A DNA stretch of 64,000 bases from Vanilla planifolia (Eukaryota > Streptophyta > Magnoliopsida > Asparagales > Orchidaceae). The notes under the pieces were generated by a model. It saw only the letters and a program-made list of their open reading frames with translations. It did not search any database and was not told the DNA's origin. Below, piece by piece: positions 24,249-39,300 of this stretch. The first letter of the stretch is position 1; every line of letters starts with the position of its first letter. The DNA lies in assembly GCA_023846275.1 (NCBI GenBank), contig CM043875.1:24780851-24844850 (forward strand). The letters are read 5' to 3'. The translations under genes and the position numbers were made by a program.

Positions 24249-27040
24249 GTTTGTTATCAAGGAATTTATCTTATTATTATTGTTATTTATTTGTTTTACT
24301 ATTTTTTATTTATTACTTGTTAAAACTTAGGCTTAATTAATTTTGCAATTTTTTTTCATCAATAGTCTCCAAAAATTTTCTAATCATTATTAAAAATTTA
24401 TGCTCCATGATATCTACTTGCCATCAATTTTTTTTCATATTATCTTACTTTATTTCAAATCTCATAATAATTTTATAATCAAATATCTTATACATAGAAA
24501 TAATGTGGGATATTTAACCAAGAAAGAAATGATCTCTCAGAAAAGATTAAAACTTAATTAATTCAGAATAATACCTCACTAAACAAAATAGAGATGTCAC
24601 AAGTTAACCAAATTTGTTGACTATAATTATTATGATTAACCATCTATATAAGTTTATGATAAGATAGTATTTATGTTTTAATATAGGCTTAAATAAAAAT
24701 ATTTTAAAATATGAAATATAAGTTGAGAACCATTAACATATATAATGTCCATATAGAACCTTTGGCTTATAAAAAAAATATAATTTTATATATAGACGAG
24801 TAAAGTTAACATTTCTTAAAATTCACCATAGTTGAAAGTTTATTTGATAGAGTTCAAATGACAAGATTTATAAAATACAATGTTCAAGCCTCAGAGTCAT
24901 ACAATTGAGTGTATTTTAAATAAGCATCATTAGTTGTTGATGAGAGACATAATTGTAAAGCAATCTCATAAGATAATTTAATACTAATATCTATATAGTT
25001 TAGGATATTAAGCTTATCAAAGCAAAAACATATATTAAGATATATATTTCAAACTCAATATAATATTTAAGTCTCTCATAAAACTCATGAATACTATTCA
25101 AGTTTATCTTTATCTATTTGCACTTATAAGTGATGATTTAACATAAGAGATTGATCTTAATAAATTTATCATGATCATGAACTAAAAAAGCTTTTAATAT
25201 TGATGATCAATAGATTAATTAAGTATAACAAATACATTCAACTTTATAAACAAGATAGGATATCAGCTACTTAATGGACTTCAAACGAATATGACCTTAA
25301 TAAAATAACAAATCTTAAATCAATTATAAGTTGAATCTCAACAAAGTATTTCAACAAGTTTTGCATTAAATTTAAAAGTTTAAGATTCTAAATTTAAAAT
25401 ATTAATTTTTCGCTACAAAATGATAATATGTTTCATCCACTAAAGAATGAAGTATAATCTAATAATTTTGTCTTAAAAATTAAATGTTATATGATTAGAA
25501 TTATTTTTCTAATTTTCAAAATTATGAATATTGTTATCACTTTCAAATATTCTTTAGTAATTATTCAAAAGTCAATTGCTAAATAATTAATATAGGTTGA
25601 AAATCACATAACAATTTAATTTTAAATTTTAATAAATAAGGATATATTGTTAAGCATTATAAACCATCAATTATAATTTCTTAAGATTTTAAAAAAATAA
25701 TTTTTAAGGAATTCCTCATAATGAAAATGTTATAAATATTTTAAGCAACATGGATTTAGAAATCCTTTTTTAAAAATCTAACGATCAAAGTGGGATTTGA
25801 GCATTATTTCACATGTAATAGATTACTAATAGATTAAAATCAAATGTGAGTAAGTGAGCAAGAAATTTAAACCCATTAAAAAAAAATTCATAAGTTGAAG
25901 TATGTCTCTATGATTTTTTGACACGAAAACACTTATACATATGTATCTAAGTTTTATATTTATGAGTCAAAACCATCTTAAATTTACTTGTGAAAGTGTT
26001 TGATAATTATATAAAATATGTAAGTGAATGACTTAAGCACGTTCTTTTAGGAATATACAAGTATTTAGTTTTATTTGAGTTATTGGATTTCTTATAATGA
26101 CAATCTAAAAAATATAACATAAGTGAGAATAACAATTGCATAACATTGAATGAAAGCAAGGGAATGAAAAGTATACAAATAATCTTAAAATGATATGCAC
26201 ACATACAATTAATTTATTTCATGATTTTTCATAAATATATGATGTGTGTATATGTAAATATGAAACAACAAATAAACCTTCAAAAGATTAATTAATATTG
26301 ACAAATAAGATGAATTGTGATAATTTATAATAATTCAATTTGAGTAAGATAAAAAAATATAAGACAAGTAAATAAAATTTTCACAAATCAAATATATATT
26401 TTCCTAGTATAAAATAAATAATGATATTTTACTCATGTTAAACAAAGACAAGCAATTTATTTTTATGAAAATGCTGACTTTATTAAAATAATTACTAAAT
26501 AAATTTCATAAGCACATGTCATACTCAAATGTTTCTATTATCGTGCTTAAATACTCCCAATTGTTTCTTGACAAATGATTAAATCGGATTGATTGGCACA
26601 AGCAACATTTAAAACCATTTCGTGTTATCAAAGATGCATTCATATAACATATATATTTTTTTATTAACGGTGCATAAATATTTGTCAAAATAACGAGTGA
26701 CAGACAATACAAATTGGAAGACAAAAAAATGATAAAATATTAATATTTATTTGTCTTTTAGACATAAATATCTAATTCTAATAAATGAAAACTCAAGCCG
26801 TGAAAAGGATTTAAATATGCTAATTAACTTCAATTCATTTTTTTAAATACATTATATAATGATAGATATTATAACAAAAATTATAATATAATGAAATACT
26901 AAATTTTAAAATTAAAATTGTAAGAAAATAAAATGGAAAAATTTTATTTTTATTTTGTTATATGGTAATTACGTAGAGAAAATAAATACGATGGAAGATA
27001 TATTTGATTATAATGTATTTAATTTGACTTTTTAGTATAA
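24246..27040. other. AT-rich intergenic DNA upstream of the GIP1-like gene
   Basis: Nearly 2.8 kb of very AT-rich sequence contains only short frames without recognisable motifs. It separates the repeat nest from the gene-bearing half of the window. Confidence 0.5.
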
Positions 27041-27050
27041 TGAGAATGGA

Positions 27051-27070
27051 TTTATACGCATATATCTTCC
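27051..27070 (+). promoter_or_regulatory. Possible TATA region of the GIP1-like gene
   Basis: 'ttatacgcatatatc' lies about 240-260 bp before the proposed ATG, where sequence shifts from AT-rich spacer to a G-rich leader. The assignment rests on position and composition only. Confidence 0.35.
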
Positions 27071-27198
27071 GTCGAGTCGCGATGTGAACTTAAAAAAGGG
27101 TTTCCTTGCTTGTTCTTCTTCTTCTTGACTTCGAGCTTCCGGCGTAATTCGGGTGGGGTGGGCGAACTGAAGAGCGCGAGTGGAGCGTGAGATCGTGT

Positions 27199-27290
27199 GT
27201 GAGTGAGTGTGTGTGTGTGTGTGTTTTTGTGTGGGTGTGGGTGGGGTGGGGAGTGAGAGATAGATAGATAGATAGAGAGCGAGGGAGAGG
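27199..27290 (+). repeat. GT/GATA microsatellites in the GIP1-like 5' leader
   Basis: A (GT)n run, a G-rich gtgggtgtggg stretch and (GATA)4 followed by GA-rich sequence end about 20 bp before the ATG at 27,310. They probably lie in the transcribed leader. Confidence 0.85.
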
Positions 27291-27309
27291 TTAGAAGGGA
27301 AGTTGGAGG

Positions 27310-30300
27310 ATGAGCGGCGGCAGCGGCGGAGGGATTGGAAGAGGGAACGGAGCTGCGGCGGCATCTGGGATCCCTGCTGGGGCGAGGAGGATGGTGCAAA
27401 CCATCAAGGAGATCGTGAACCTTCCTGACCAAGAGATCTATGTCACGCTGAAGGAGTGCGGCATGGACCCCAGCGAGGCCGTGCAACGTCTCCTCTCCCA
27501 AGGTAGCGCCTCTTTCCCCCTTGCTTCATCCGCCCTTCAGCTCTTTATTTGTCTATTCTTATGAGCTTCTTGCATTTATTGGATAAAACTTAGGGAAATA
27601 ATACGAATGGTAATATTGAGGCGATTATGTGTTAAGCTTTCTGTTTGTATTGTGCGTCTTGCGCTTTGCTTCCGTTTGAGTTGGGAGTTGTGTGGATTAT
27701 GTCTGTTTACTGGTTTTATATCTTCATCGCGCGAGTGGTTAAGGGAGTGTTTTTGGAATGGATTTAGGTATTTTGGTTGCGTTTGTTTGTGTATGTGTAC
27801 TGGCTGGGCTGAGCTTAACTAATTGTGTTACCTTTATTGCAGTAGAAGATTTTCATTTATATTGCATGTATGTTACCCTTATGCTTGATTCTCTTGCTTA
27901 GAGGAGAGTATTTTCTTTGTTTTCTCGTTTTACTTTCTTTTGAATTGTCTCCTTTCGTTCAGATTGAATATAAAAGCTCTCGTTGGATTTGAATTTGCTG
28001 TTTGATAACTTCATTGAACATGTGAACTTTTTCCCACATTGCTTTATCGCCCTCCCATTTCTGTCAGTTGACAGTATTGTAATCCTTGTCACATTTTAAA
28101 CATTGTAAGGTACCTTTACAAATGATTTCCATTTGTAGCATCAATAAATTGGATTTTAACTGATTCTTATATTCATAACCTTTTGGTTTATTTTTGGGAT
28201 GTTTCCTTGAGTTTGTCAGCCTTAAGGGAAGTAAAAAAAAAAAAAAAAAAACCAAAAAGGGGGGACATTACGTTTTTAATAGGCTGTTTAATTACACCAA
28301 ATTCTTTTTTGCTGATAAAATCCAAAATTTGTGCACAAGCTTTTCATTCAATGGATGTGGATTGTTCATAGAGAGTTTTCTTATAATCAATGAATCTTTA
28401 GAAGGACAGTTGTGTATTGTAATGGGTGAAAAATTTCTGTTAATATTTTAGCCCATTAAGCAACTTATCTGCACATTATAAATAATAATTTTGGTATGGG
28501 GTACTGGAATGCTAAAATTGTTATGCAAATGTTAACTTTAAATTAGACTCAATCATTAATATAGAAAAAAGAATAACTAAATTTAAATGCTCTTCTCTGG
28601 AGTTAGTTATGCAGTAAACATAGTTCTCTGACATAATGTCATTAATTTCTGTGCAACATCTCCTTCGATTTCAACTTCATAAGTTGCTGTAATGGATACA
28701 CGAGCTTTATACATTATGGAATACACGTTATTTTCTCCTCTTTGAGCTTGTATACCTTAAATATGTCTTTATAGAATTTCTAAAAACCATCTTGAAGGGA
28801 GTTTTAATCCCTTTGTCATATTTTTGAAACTTATGACCAATTGTAGCCTGTGAAGGATGTCTTGTTGAACTTCATCTGATGTGCAAAACCTGATTTGAAT
28901 ATTCAATAAATTTTATTACATTCATTAAAGTCAACCTCTATTGTTTGTCACTTTATCATTTAATACATCTTGCCAAAAGAAAATGTGTGTTTGGCACAAT
29001 TTGTCATTACCAGTCTTAAGTTTGGTTTGCCAATGACTATGTCTAGCATATACATTATGAACTCCATTGACCTTTTTTGAATAATTTCAAATTTATTGTG
29101 GTTAATGTTCTCTTATTCAATGGCAAAGCTACCGACAATGATTGTATTTGTTGTAAAGATGCATGAAAAAAGCGTTCATTGGGACATGAAATGAATATAA
29201 TTATGATGATGCATGGTATGCATTTTACACTAACATGTAGTGGTGATGAGTCAAAAGGAGCATGCATTGAATCTTATTGATTTACAAAGCAATGTGCTTT
29301 TCCCCTCATTTACTTATTTTCACGTTCATTGGACATTATCTAATATTGGAAAATCAATATCTACTTGACATATTAATAATAACTTGATGTAAATGATTAC
29401 ATAGAAAAATACAAAATTCATGTGGTCTAATTTTTTATGGTTTACTGTTCATCAAGTTTTAGTATATCAGATATGATAAGTATGGTAATGAAGAGTCTTA
29501 ATCGAAGGTGTATTTGAGCTAAAAAATGTTCTTTGAAAATGGGAGCATTTTTATGTCAGACAAAGTAACATTACTTTCTGCAATTGACGCTTTATTTGTG
29601 ATGTTTTCATGTCATTTTCATTATTCAAGCATTTAGAAAGAAATATATGAATGCTATAAAAAGTTTGATGATAAATTATGGTTTTTATGGCCCTGAAAAA
29701 TAGATTTTACTTGGAATACCTGGCCTATTGTTTTATTCAACAAAGAATAGGCTCATTAGCAAACCTAGCAAAATGGAATGATGAACTATTCAAGAAATTG
29801 TGGGTCTTATTGTCTTGACAAAATTGATTAAAATGTTGGAATGTGTATTATTACATCATTTTATCAAATGATAAAGTCCATAAAAAAAATCTAGCAAAAT
29901 AGGATGACTTGCTGTTCAAGGAATCAAAATAATTTCAATACTGTATTTAACAAGACACACATGTGGAAGGGTGGTGATATCAGAAGTTTGTGTCATTGTC
30001 TACAAGAGAAATGACGTATGATTGGCAGTTCATTGAGCCTCTTGAGGTTGAATCAAGAAGAGGGTGGCGCATTGTGAGTGCTCCAAAGAGGAAAGTGCAT
30101 TGTGGTTATCAACTCAACTCAGTGTGGATCCTGAAATACAACAGGTGGTTGTGGTCCATAACTAAGGATTTATTTATTGTGTTGATGAATGCAAAGGGTG
30201 CATCAAAATGGTGATAATAAATTATGTAAAATGGGGATTGGGTAGTTGTGATGGCAGTAAGGCTTAGTGAAAAAGGAATTACATATTGCATAAATAAATA

Positions 30301-33300
30301 GCTTTTGGGCTAGTATTTGACCCTTTAAATGAACCAGCTTAAGGTAATTGAAATCACGTGCTAGTTAAAAAATGAGCCATGTTGAGATCTTATATCCTCC
30401 AAAATAGAACCTCATCATTATGGCTTAGTTTTTTTTTTTTGAACCTATTTCATTTTATTGATTAAAATTTATGTCTTGTAGTTGTCCTAATACGGTGATT
30501 GGGTCAGTTTATGGGTGCAAATTGTATTATCAAGCTATCATATTGATGCTTACAAGAGGTTTTGAAATTATAAAGGATTATTTGTTTTCATTTAAAAGCT
30601 TTTATATTTGCATGGTCCAAGAAAATGAAAACTTTAACGGTGTATTATAGTGGTTGTGCCTGACACTTTTAATGGATTTTTTCTATCGGTTGAAGCAAAT
30701 TTCTTAGATTAGAGTGTAGTGTGGGTGTGTGATTAGATGGTATCTAGTTCCAAGCTATTGAAGTTTCATTCCTTAATCACAGGCAAAGAAATGAAGAATC
30801 TCCACCAACACAAATGACTTGAATTTAAAACCCACTAAATTTGTTTGCAAATCTTGCAAGCTAGAAATGTTTATCATTGGGGATGACTTATTAGAAAAAG
30901 AGAGCAAGGTTTCAACAATGCAGAAGATAACTAAAGGCTAAAACTATATAGAAACAGGTTAAGGTGATTCAGTGGGAGATGATGATGAAAATGAATGGAA
31001 TGAAAAAAAAAACAAATGCAGCAAGGAAATAAGTCAATGCAACAACATATACTTAGAAGTGACCTTTTCAGATTTATGAATAAGAGCCGTCTGATTTGTA
31101 GAATTTTTTGCCAACATTAATTTTTAATGTTTTATTAGTTTTTTTAGTTTTATGAGATTGTTTTTTATGTTAATTTTGACTGATCCTTTGTCTTTTAATT
31201 TGGAGTTGATCTTTGATATGACAAGTTGTCATCTAAGTGACAACTCGTAGTTACATATGTAGTCCAGTTACTTGAATAAAAAGTGTATATAATACATAAT
31301 TTATTTGACATTTACTAATATGCAACATGATTGTAATGACACAAAAAAGGACCTTTCTTGGCACATGAATAAGATGTTTTTCCAAGGATTCAAATTGAGT
31401 TCCTTCCCTTTATAAGTTTGATTTTGTTCATCAAGCTTTATCTCGTATTAGTGTTCTTTGGATGATTTGTTTTTTCTATTTTTTATTCTATTCTTAAAGC
31501 CAGGTGTCTTTTGTAGATTCATTTCATGAAGTGAAGAGCAAACGGGACAAGAAGAAGGAGGTTAGTACACAGTGCATTCTGTGTTATTTATTCTCTGTAA
31601 AATAAGCTCAATATCTGCTGATATGCATCCTTTGAGAAATAAAGTGATTTTGAAATTTACTTTCTTTGTCTTTGGTGGTATAGGTAAGTTTAACATGTAA
31701 GTTTGTTGTTTTTGATTAACTAGTTTTGCACTCTACTACTGAATATGGTAATTGATGTAAAAAAGGAAAAGAAGGAAAATTGATGAATGTTGGTGTGGAT
31801 TTTTGTGTTTGAAACCTTCAAGCTTCACATTTGCAACTTTTCAATAGATCTGCATTCGTCAATTTTTGAAAATTGATTTGAGCATTGATTGTCTAGAAGT
31901 TTTTCATAAGTTAATGTGGATGCCTATTTCTAGCCATAATTGGATAACACTTGATAATCCTTAGAGTACATGTTAAAGGCCAACAAAGAAACTAAGGCTG
32001 CGCTTGCTACTATTGTTGTTGAACATTAAGTCCATGATTTATATTGTGAAATTCTAAAGTAGATTTTTTAGTAAAAGAGTAAATAATTTTTTTTATTATC
32101 AATTTAGAAGGACAAAATTGTATTTTGTTATCGCCGTTTTTTGGTTTTGGATTGAAAGTTGCATTTTGAAAACATAATCAAATAAATGTCCAATTGCATT
32201 TTGAAATAAACTTTTGCAAAAAGTTGAATTTGCAAACGGATTACCAAAAAGAGCTTAATAATAGCATGTCTGTTATTTAATAACATTGAGTAGCTAACTC
32301 TTAGCCAAACTTGATAAGTATTTCTAAGTTTTAGTAACAAACTGAGCTAAAAATGCCTTTCAATTTGCAAATTTAAACGAGTTAATATGTTTATAAAATG
32401 ACTTATAATATATTTTTTTGAATATTACCATGGATTTGGTTCTCATATTATTCTCTTTTATAAGCTCTTCATGTGGTGCAAATTGAGCGATATTCAAATT
32501 TATTATTTGCTGTTTTGAAATCAAGTTGCTAATATCCCTACATGTTACTAAAAGATAAGATCTTCAAGAGTGGTATTATTACCACCGTTTGTAATTGTTG
32601 TATTTGTGTAGGTGGAGGATGAAAGTCAAATCTATGTTGTCATACACAAGATCATTTGAAAAGAAACTACTTTACTTCCTGGAATTCCTATTGATATTTG
32701 TTTGGTTTCATAAAAAAAAGTCAAATGAAGATGTTGGAAATTATTTTTGGTTATAAATGAACATTTTCATTAAAGATAAAGTACGAGCAAACTGATGTAC
32801 GTCAGTATTGCAGTGCACTTCTCCGTCCAATGTGTGAGAAACTTCTTTAGGATTTAAATTGATATAAGAAGTTGGTTTGGTTCTAAGTTTTGCTCATTTG
32901 TTCAAGCTTTTTTGAAGCTTGAATTTTGAATGTGTTACTATGATCACATTGGAGGTGTCGTTTAATATATACAATGGCTGAAAATTATTTATTGCTTGTG
33001 TATTTAAACACATTAAAAAAGGTTGAGATTAATCTTTTGATAGAAAATTTATAGGTATGATATAGAAAACTTGGAATGCAGTAAACATTTTTGAATATTT
33101 ACAATTTGTTCCAGTAATTTTGTACGTCTGCAGATGACATTTGGAAGGTTCAGGAATTTTAATCTTTTTAAGAAGTCTACTGTATTATATTCGTACATTG
33201 CAATCCTGCATTGGAATTTTGTATGCCAAAGTATTCAATAGAGAATTTCTAAATTGTTAATTATAGAAAAAGCTGAAGCGTTTAAATATTGTAAAATATC

Positions 33301-36300
33301 TCTTGACATTCTTAGTCAAATATAAATCCAAAAAAAATGCCCACACGTTATCTCGATCAGGAATTAGTTGAACAAACTTAGTTGGCATTAGTACACTAGG
33401 GCAAAAGGTTTTTGTAAAGAGGTGTGTCCTATTAAAATTAGATTTTTGTAAAGGTGTACTGGATTGATGTTGACCGTTAAGATAATGGTGGGATAGGATA
33501 TTGTTGGTAATGAGGTGTTTTGTTTTGGTAGATTTATTGGGTTTGGGAGAAGTATACATGTAATGTTGTGGGCACATGGATTTGGGCTTCAATGAGTTTG
33601 AATGGGCATTGGTTTTGGTAGCTTAAGGCTTTGTTTTGGATGCAAATGTTACATAGAAAATCTATTAGAAAAATAGAGAATGAGGAGTTAATGGCAGAAA
33701 CAAGTTTTGAAGAGCTGGTTTGTTTTCTGTGGTGATGATCATTAAAATGCTTAACTACTTTTATTTTAAAAATGAAACCATCAATTATTAATTAAAATAC
33801 ATTTATATTACTTTTTTTTAAATAAGGGTAAAAAATTGATTTTCATAAATGTTACAATTAGATTCTTGAACTCATTCTTTTCTTCTAAATTGCTTTTTAC
33901 TACACGGAGCGACTTGCATGATTATACAAACTATCAGGACATATATATTGAAGAGTAGTTTAGGGAAGAATGGGTTGGAGAACAAATTGTAATATTTACC
34001 AATTTTAAGGGTATGTTTGACCATTCTTGAAATAAGGGAGATCCGTTACTTCAATGTAATTTTGAGGGACCTATTTGTAGTTAATCTAAACAATAAAATG
34101 ACTTCTTGAAAAACTTTCTAGATTTGCCTTCTGCATTATTAAATTTTCACTTGATCCTTTTGTAGCAGTGATTTAGCTTGCAAGAATGCAGCACAATTGG
34201 AATTCACTTCTGTTATGGCAATTTTTTTCAAGAAAATGACTTAATTTGTACTTTATGTATTGAGTTTTGGCAAACCTGTTATTTCCTTTACTGTTTCTCC
34301 TTAGATGAAAGAACCCCCTGATTCTAGATCTCGAACAACGAAGAGCACTTCAAATCGTGGAGTTAGGAGTGGTTCTGATCGTAGCCCACGGCGTAGCTCC
34401 ATTTTGAGTACTTCAAATGGTCTGTAGAAATATACATCTATATTTTATCTTCAGTCTATATTTTAGTATTTTTGAGTCATTCATTACCCCTTCATCAATT
34501 ACATTGTGTAGAAAGCCGTGGTAAGGTTGTGCAAAAGAAAGAAGATGTTTTGAGTTCTTCTATTTTGGGAACAAGCTATTCTGGTAGAAGAGCAACAGTT
34601 GGCAGGTTGGTGCCTGTTACATATTTAATATACTTTTCTCTCTTAGAAAATTAAGGTTCTAATTGATCAATGCTCTTCTTTTTTGACTATGTAATGATTG
34701 AGATGGATTTAAAGGTTGTCCTTTTTATGCAAACACTCCATAGATTTTTTGGGGTTGTTGATTAGCATTGCGACAACTTTACATAAGAGAAATTTTGGTT
34801 CTTTGTTAAACTTATTATTAAGGTATTCATTTACTGCTTGCTGTCAGAACCTGATGTCTATGTTCTTTTTTCCACTAGTTTTTCACTATTTTCATCATTC
34901 AGCTTATTATTGAGAATGGTGGTCTCAGTTATTGATGATGCCTACCTAAAATATAATTATGGAGTTCAAGCCGATCCATCATCTCTCAATAAATCTCTTT
35001 CTTGTTATAAGAGGGTTGCTTATGCATTATGCAGTTTTGCACAGACATTCAAACAACAAAAGCTAAAGAAAAATGAAGAAATGAATATCATATTATTAAC
35101 TAAACGTGATCCATCCTTTTTGTTCCACTCTCTAAATATTCAAAATTAACATGGAAACAACAAAAAACAATAGAAAGCCATGCCACCAATATTTAACTAT
35201 CATACTGCAAAAAATAGCAAAGAAACTCTATGGTTTACATTTGATATGTTGCACCCATAAGAATTGGTTATATTGTTCCCAGTAATGTTTGTGATCAAAT
35301 ATTTGTTAGGGCGTTTATTATATGGTTCAAACTGATTAATCGATCAATTCCTATTCAATTGGTTTGGTTCAGTTTTTCAGCATTTTGATGGAGTATTTCA
35401 CTGTGTGGATGTTCAGCTTGGTCTTCTGAGTTTTTATAAATCAAAAGAGTAATTTTAGCATTTTGAATCTAATTAGATTAACAGAAAATTGTCCGCGTCG
35501 GCTGTTTCTCAAACTGAATTGATCGGTTTATGCCTCTAAATATTTGGTCTCATTGCAGTAGAACTTGGGTGTATTGGTTTGTTTCTACTTTCTTGTCAAT
35601 GTCATTCAAGCACCAACTTTTTTTTTATGGCCGTAGTTGTTGCATTGTCTATGTATCATACCTGGCTTTCTAAGGTCTTGTTGCGCGAACTAGAGCTCGA
35701 AAAAATCATAAATTTAAAAGCATCTACTCAAGATTTGAACTTTTAGATACATGATGCCCAGGGAGCCTTCTACTAATTTAAATGATTAACTTTTGTAACG
35801 AAATTTATTTCTAAACTGTTGAAGAATCTTTATATCCTGTGTATGTGCGCATGAAATTTGTTACATAGATTTTTAACACATGCCACTTGTTTCTCTTGTG
35901 GTTTCTTTTGTAAGCCTAATCAATTTTGGTATCTTACAAGAACAATCTTGTGAATTTCTTAGAAAACATAAGTTTGTTAAATGATGGGAAATTTTCTTAT
36001 TGTTTTCTGTTCCATTTTAATTATTGTAACCATGTAGTTGTTAAAGGTTGGTCTTAGTTATTCCACTAATTTTGTACATTGCTTTGTGGTTTGCTGTTCT
36101 TTGTGGTATTCTTATGTGGCTTTTTATTTTTTTGTTATACTTTTGGTACAGAGAAACTGCTTCAAATGAGAGCCTATTACCATTAACTGGAATAGCTAAT
36201 GGGAGTTCCTTCCAAGCGCAATCACCCTCAAGTTATCAGCAGGGCTGGACGGGAATTCCTGGTCATGTTTCGATGGCTGATATTGTGAAGATGGGTAGGC

Positions 36301-39300
36301 CTCAAGGCAAGCTATCTGGGTATTCCACAAACGCAGGAAAAAATTCATCAAATGTTTTTCATAATCAAATCACATCAGATGCAACTAAGCTTGGTCCCAA
36401 CTCTGTTAATCCAGTGCAACCATCAGTGTTGAATCATGAATCTCATTCTTGGCCAGATGATCATCAACTGGCAGAAGATGTAGCTTATATACCAGGGACT
36501 CCTAGGACCATGCAGGTTTCGGATGATAGTTGGCCCTCTATTAGCCAGCCCAATTTTGGCAATGATTTGGCAATTGCAGACATGTCTGCAACTGCCACCT
36601 CTTATGGCGATGCATCTAAACCTCTTTTGGTTGGTGATGAACTGCAGTTGCATCAAGCCAAGGTTGATGAAATTCCAGAAATACAGCAGAATGCTGAGTC
36701 TGAAAGTTTGCAGGAGGGATCTCCTAGGTCTGAATCCCTATCAGAGATGGAAAATTCGTTAGAAATTTCTGAAGTTAAAACCAAGGTAGATGTCATTAAT
36801 ACCTCTCTGTCCCAAAGGCATCTATTTGAGCAGCAAAATGGTAAGTCCTATTTTGCTGCACAGAAATAGCTTCTATCATATTGATTGTGCTTGCTTTTTT
36901 TTTTCTTTTTTTATTTTTTGGCTTTTTCTTGGCCTGCATTAAGGAACTTGAAGCAAAACTTTAGTTTTGATGTGTTGTCTCATTTATCTGGTATTATGCT
37001 TGCTTTATGTGCTGTTGACTACTGCACGTAGACTTGCATGTATATCTAATGTTTCATGTAATCAGCCTTTATTATTGGAATAGGCATTGTTCATATTATC
37101 ATGTTAGGCACATTGGCCTAGCATATAAACGTGATATCTAGCCTGTTCGTTTAAGGTATGATCATGGGATTCATTTTATCTCATAGGCTTCCTAAATCGG
37201 GTTGAAGATATTTTATTGGATGTTTTGAAGATTTTACAAACCCAAATTAACACAGAACTTTAGGAGGTTAATTTTGGCAGCACCATGATGTAGTTGCTTT
37301 GGCACCTGTAGAGAGGCATTTCTCCCAAGCTAGTGGCTGCATGTGTCCGAAAAAACATATATTCAAATGCTTAGTTTCAAAATTCTACTGATGCAGCCTG
37401 TCCGTGTTTTTAAAACAATATTCAAAATTGGAAGTTACTTTCATTGATGATGGTTCACTTATATTGCTACATGTTTCTGCTTTCCCATTGTTGATCTTTT
37501 TGTGCCACCTGGTTATCAATAAAAGTTTATTTTTATTGATTTTCTCTGTTTTCAGTCAATGATGTTGATCTAGAAATTTCGTCTGCTGCGGCCAATTTGC
37601 AAAAGCTGAGTCTGCAAAAGGATGGCCTAGTTGCACCTTCTTTGGAGGATAATCCAGCTGTAATAATTCCTAGACATCTGCAGGTTACTAATGCTGATTG
37701 TTCACATCTGAGCTTTGGTAGTTTCAGCTCTGGGATCAGCACAACCTTTCCTGGTTCATCATCCTCTAACCAACTGAACTGTAACTTAGAGGTCACAGAC
37801 GTTGCTGATGGCTTTCCCTCACTACATAAGTCTGATGCTAGGTACATTTCTGTAGTCATATATTCACTTAGTGGGCATTGTAATTATGTAACCTATGTTT
37901 CAATTGCAGGAACTCCAATTACTATGACAATGGTGGGCTAACATCGCAAATCAATGAAGATGCAGTTTCAAGAGGTGCTATGAGTTCAATGACTTATGAC
38001 ATGTCAACAGCTTCTGTGTCTGAAGTCATCCAGGATGATGCAAAGAATCGTACCCGTGAAATTTCATATAACTTTCCTTCATTATCTGGTTATGGGGCTT
38101 CAAGTTCCACACAGCAGAGTGCTATAGCATTTGCTGCTCCACAAGCTAGTTTGCAAATGCAAAACCTTGCCTCTTTGTCAACTTTAATGGTAATCTGCAC
38201 TTCTGTATTTGAACTATTTATTTCTTTAAGGTGTTCAATGCATAAAGCTACCTCATAAAGCTTAGTTGTTATTTTTTCATGGAAACATTGGATGCATGTA
38301 GGTAAATAGATTATTTCAAGGTCAGAAGTGTGCTTCTTTTGGCCCCTCCTCTCACCAGGAAGCCAAAAAAAAAAAAAATGTTCATTTTGCTTATCTTTTT
38401 AGCTTCTTCTTCCCCTTGGAAGCTGTTTCTAATGATTCCAAACATGCTAACATTTCTTTGTACTGAGGAATTTAGAATATATATTCAAATTGCCCAGGCT
38501 TTCCAAGAAAATGTATGAGAAAGCTGAAGTACATACAAGTGCAGAAGATTTACTTTCTTGTTACCATGCCCTTTTACAGTTATTATTGACTTTAAATAGA
38601 GTGTTCCTAGTGTCTAAAGCACCTTTTTTGTGTTTTATCATATTTGGTAATTGATTCTAATTGCACTTTATAAATAGGTATTATTTTGCAATTAGAAAAA
38701 TTTTTTCAGACTTTGTCACATAACTATTGCCATGACTGTCTTAATTTTATTAAGTTATAGATAAAAGCAAGGATGTGCCTTATTTTTTTCGAGCAAGTTA
38801 TGTGGATTTTTGAAGGGAATCCATGGTGCAATATAAAAGTTGTTCCAGTGCGACTTGGAGGCTGAGTTTGTCATGGTTATATAGACTCATAAAATGTTTG
38901 GTGAAACTGTGCATATGGACTACATGAATCTCCTCGAATACATGATCTTACTCCCCGGTCCCCATCAGACATAACTTTTTTATCATTGGGCTGCCATTTC
39001 AGGTCTTGTGGAGTTATTAGCACTTTCAAAAAAAAAAAAAAAAATCTGCTTTTGGAATGTTAATATTTTTAGCATTTGTGCCTTTTGTGGGGTGCATTAA
39101 GTGGAATTATTTTTGTGCATATACGTGATTATATGAGTTTTATGAAGGTTAAGACTATTGTTGTAAAAGCTTGGTGGTGCATCTTTTTTCATGATAAAAA
39201 TGGAATCATCTTAGCATTACTCCATAGAGAGCATATTTATAACTGTCATTTTTAAGAACTCATTGCAGCGGTGTCATTTTACAAATTCGTATTTGTTCTT

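Noticed and set aside
27032-27501. Minus-strand frames of 110 and 149 codons with His-Thr repeats
   Set aside because: They are the antisense of the GIP1-like leader microsatellites and first exon.
34838-35149. 103-codon frame in GIP1 intron 4
   Set aside because: It is intronic, has no known domain, and the flanking exons join correctly without it.
36048-36151. Open frame extending GIP1 exon 5 upstream with a hydrophobic, membrane-like start
   Set aside because: It is the T-rich end of the preceding intron. The acceptor 'ggtacag' at 36,151 and phase continuity with exon 4 explain the frame better.
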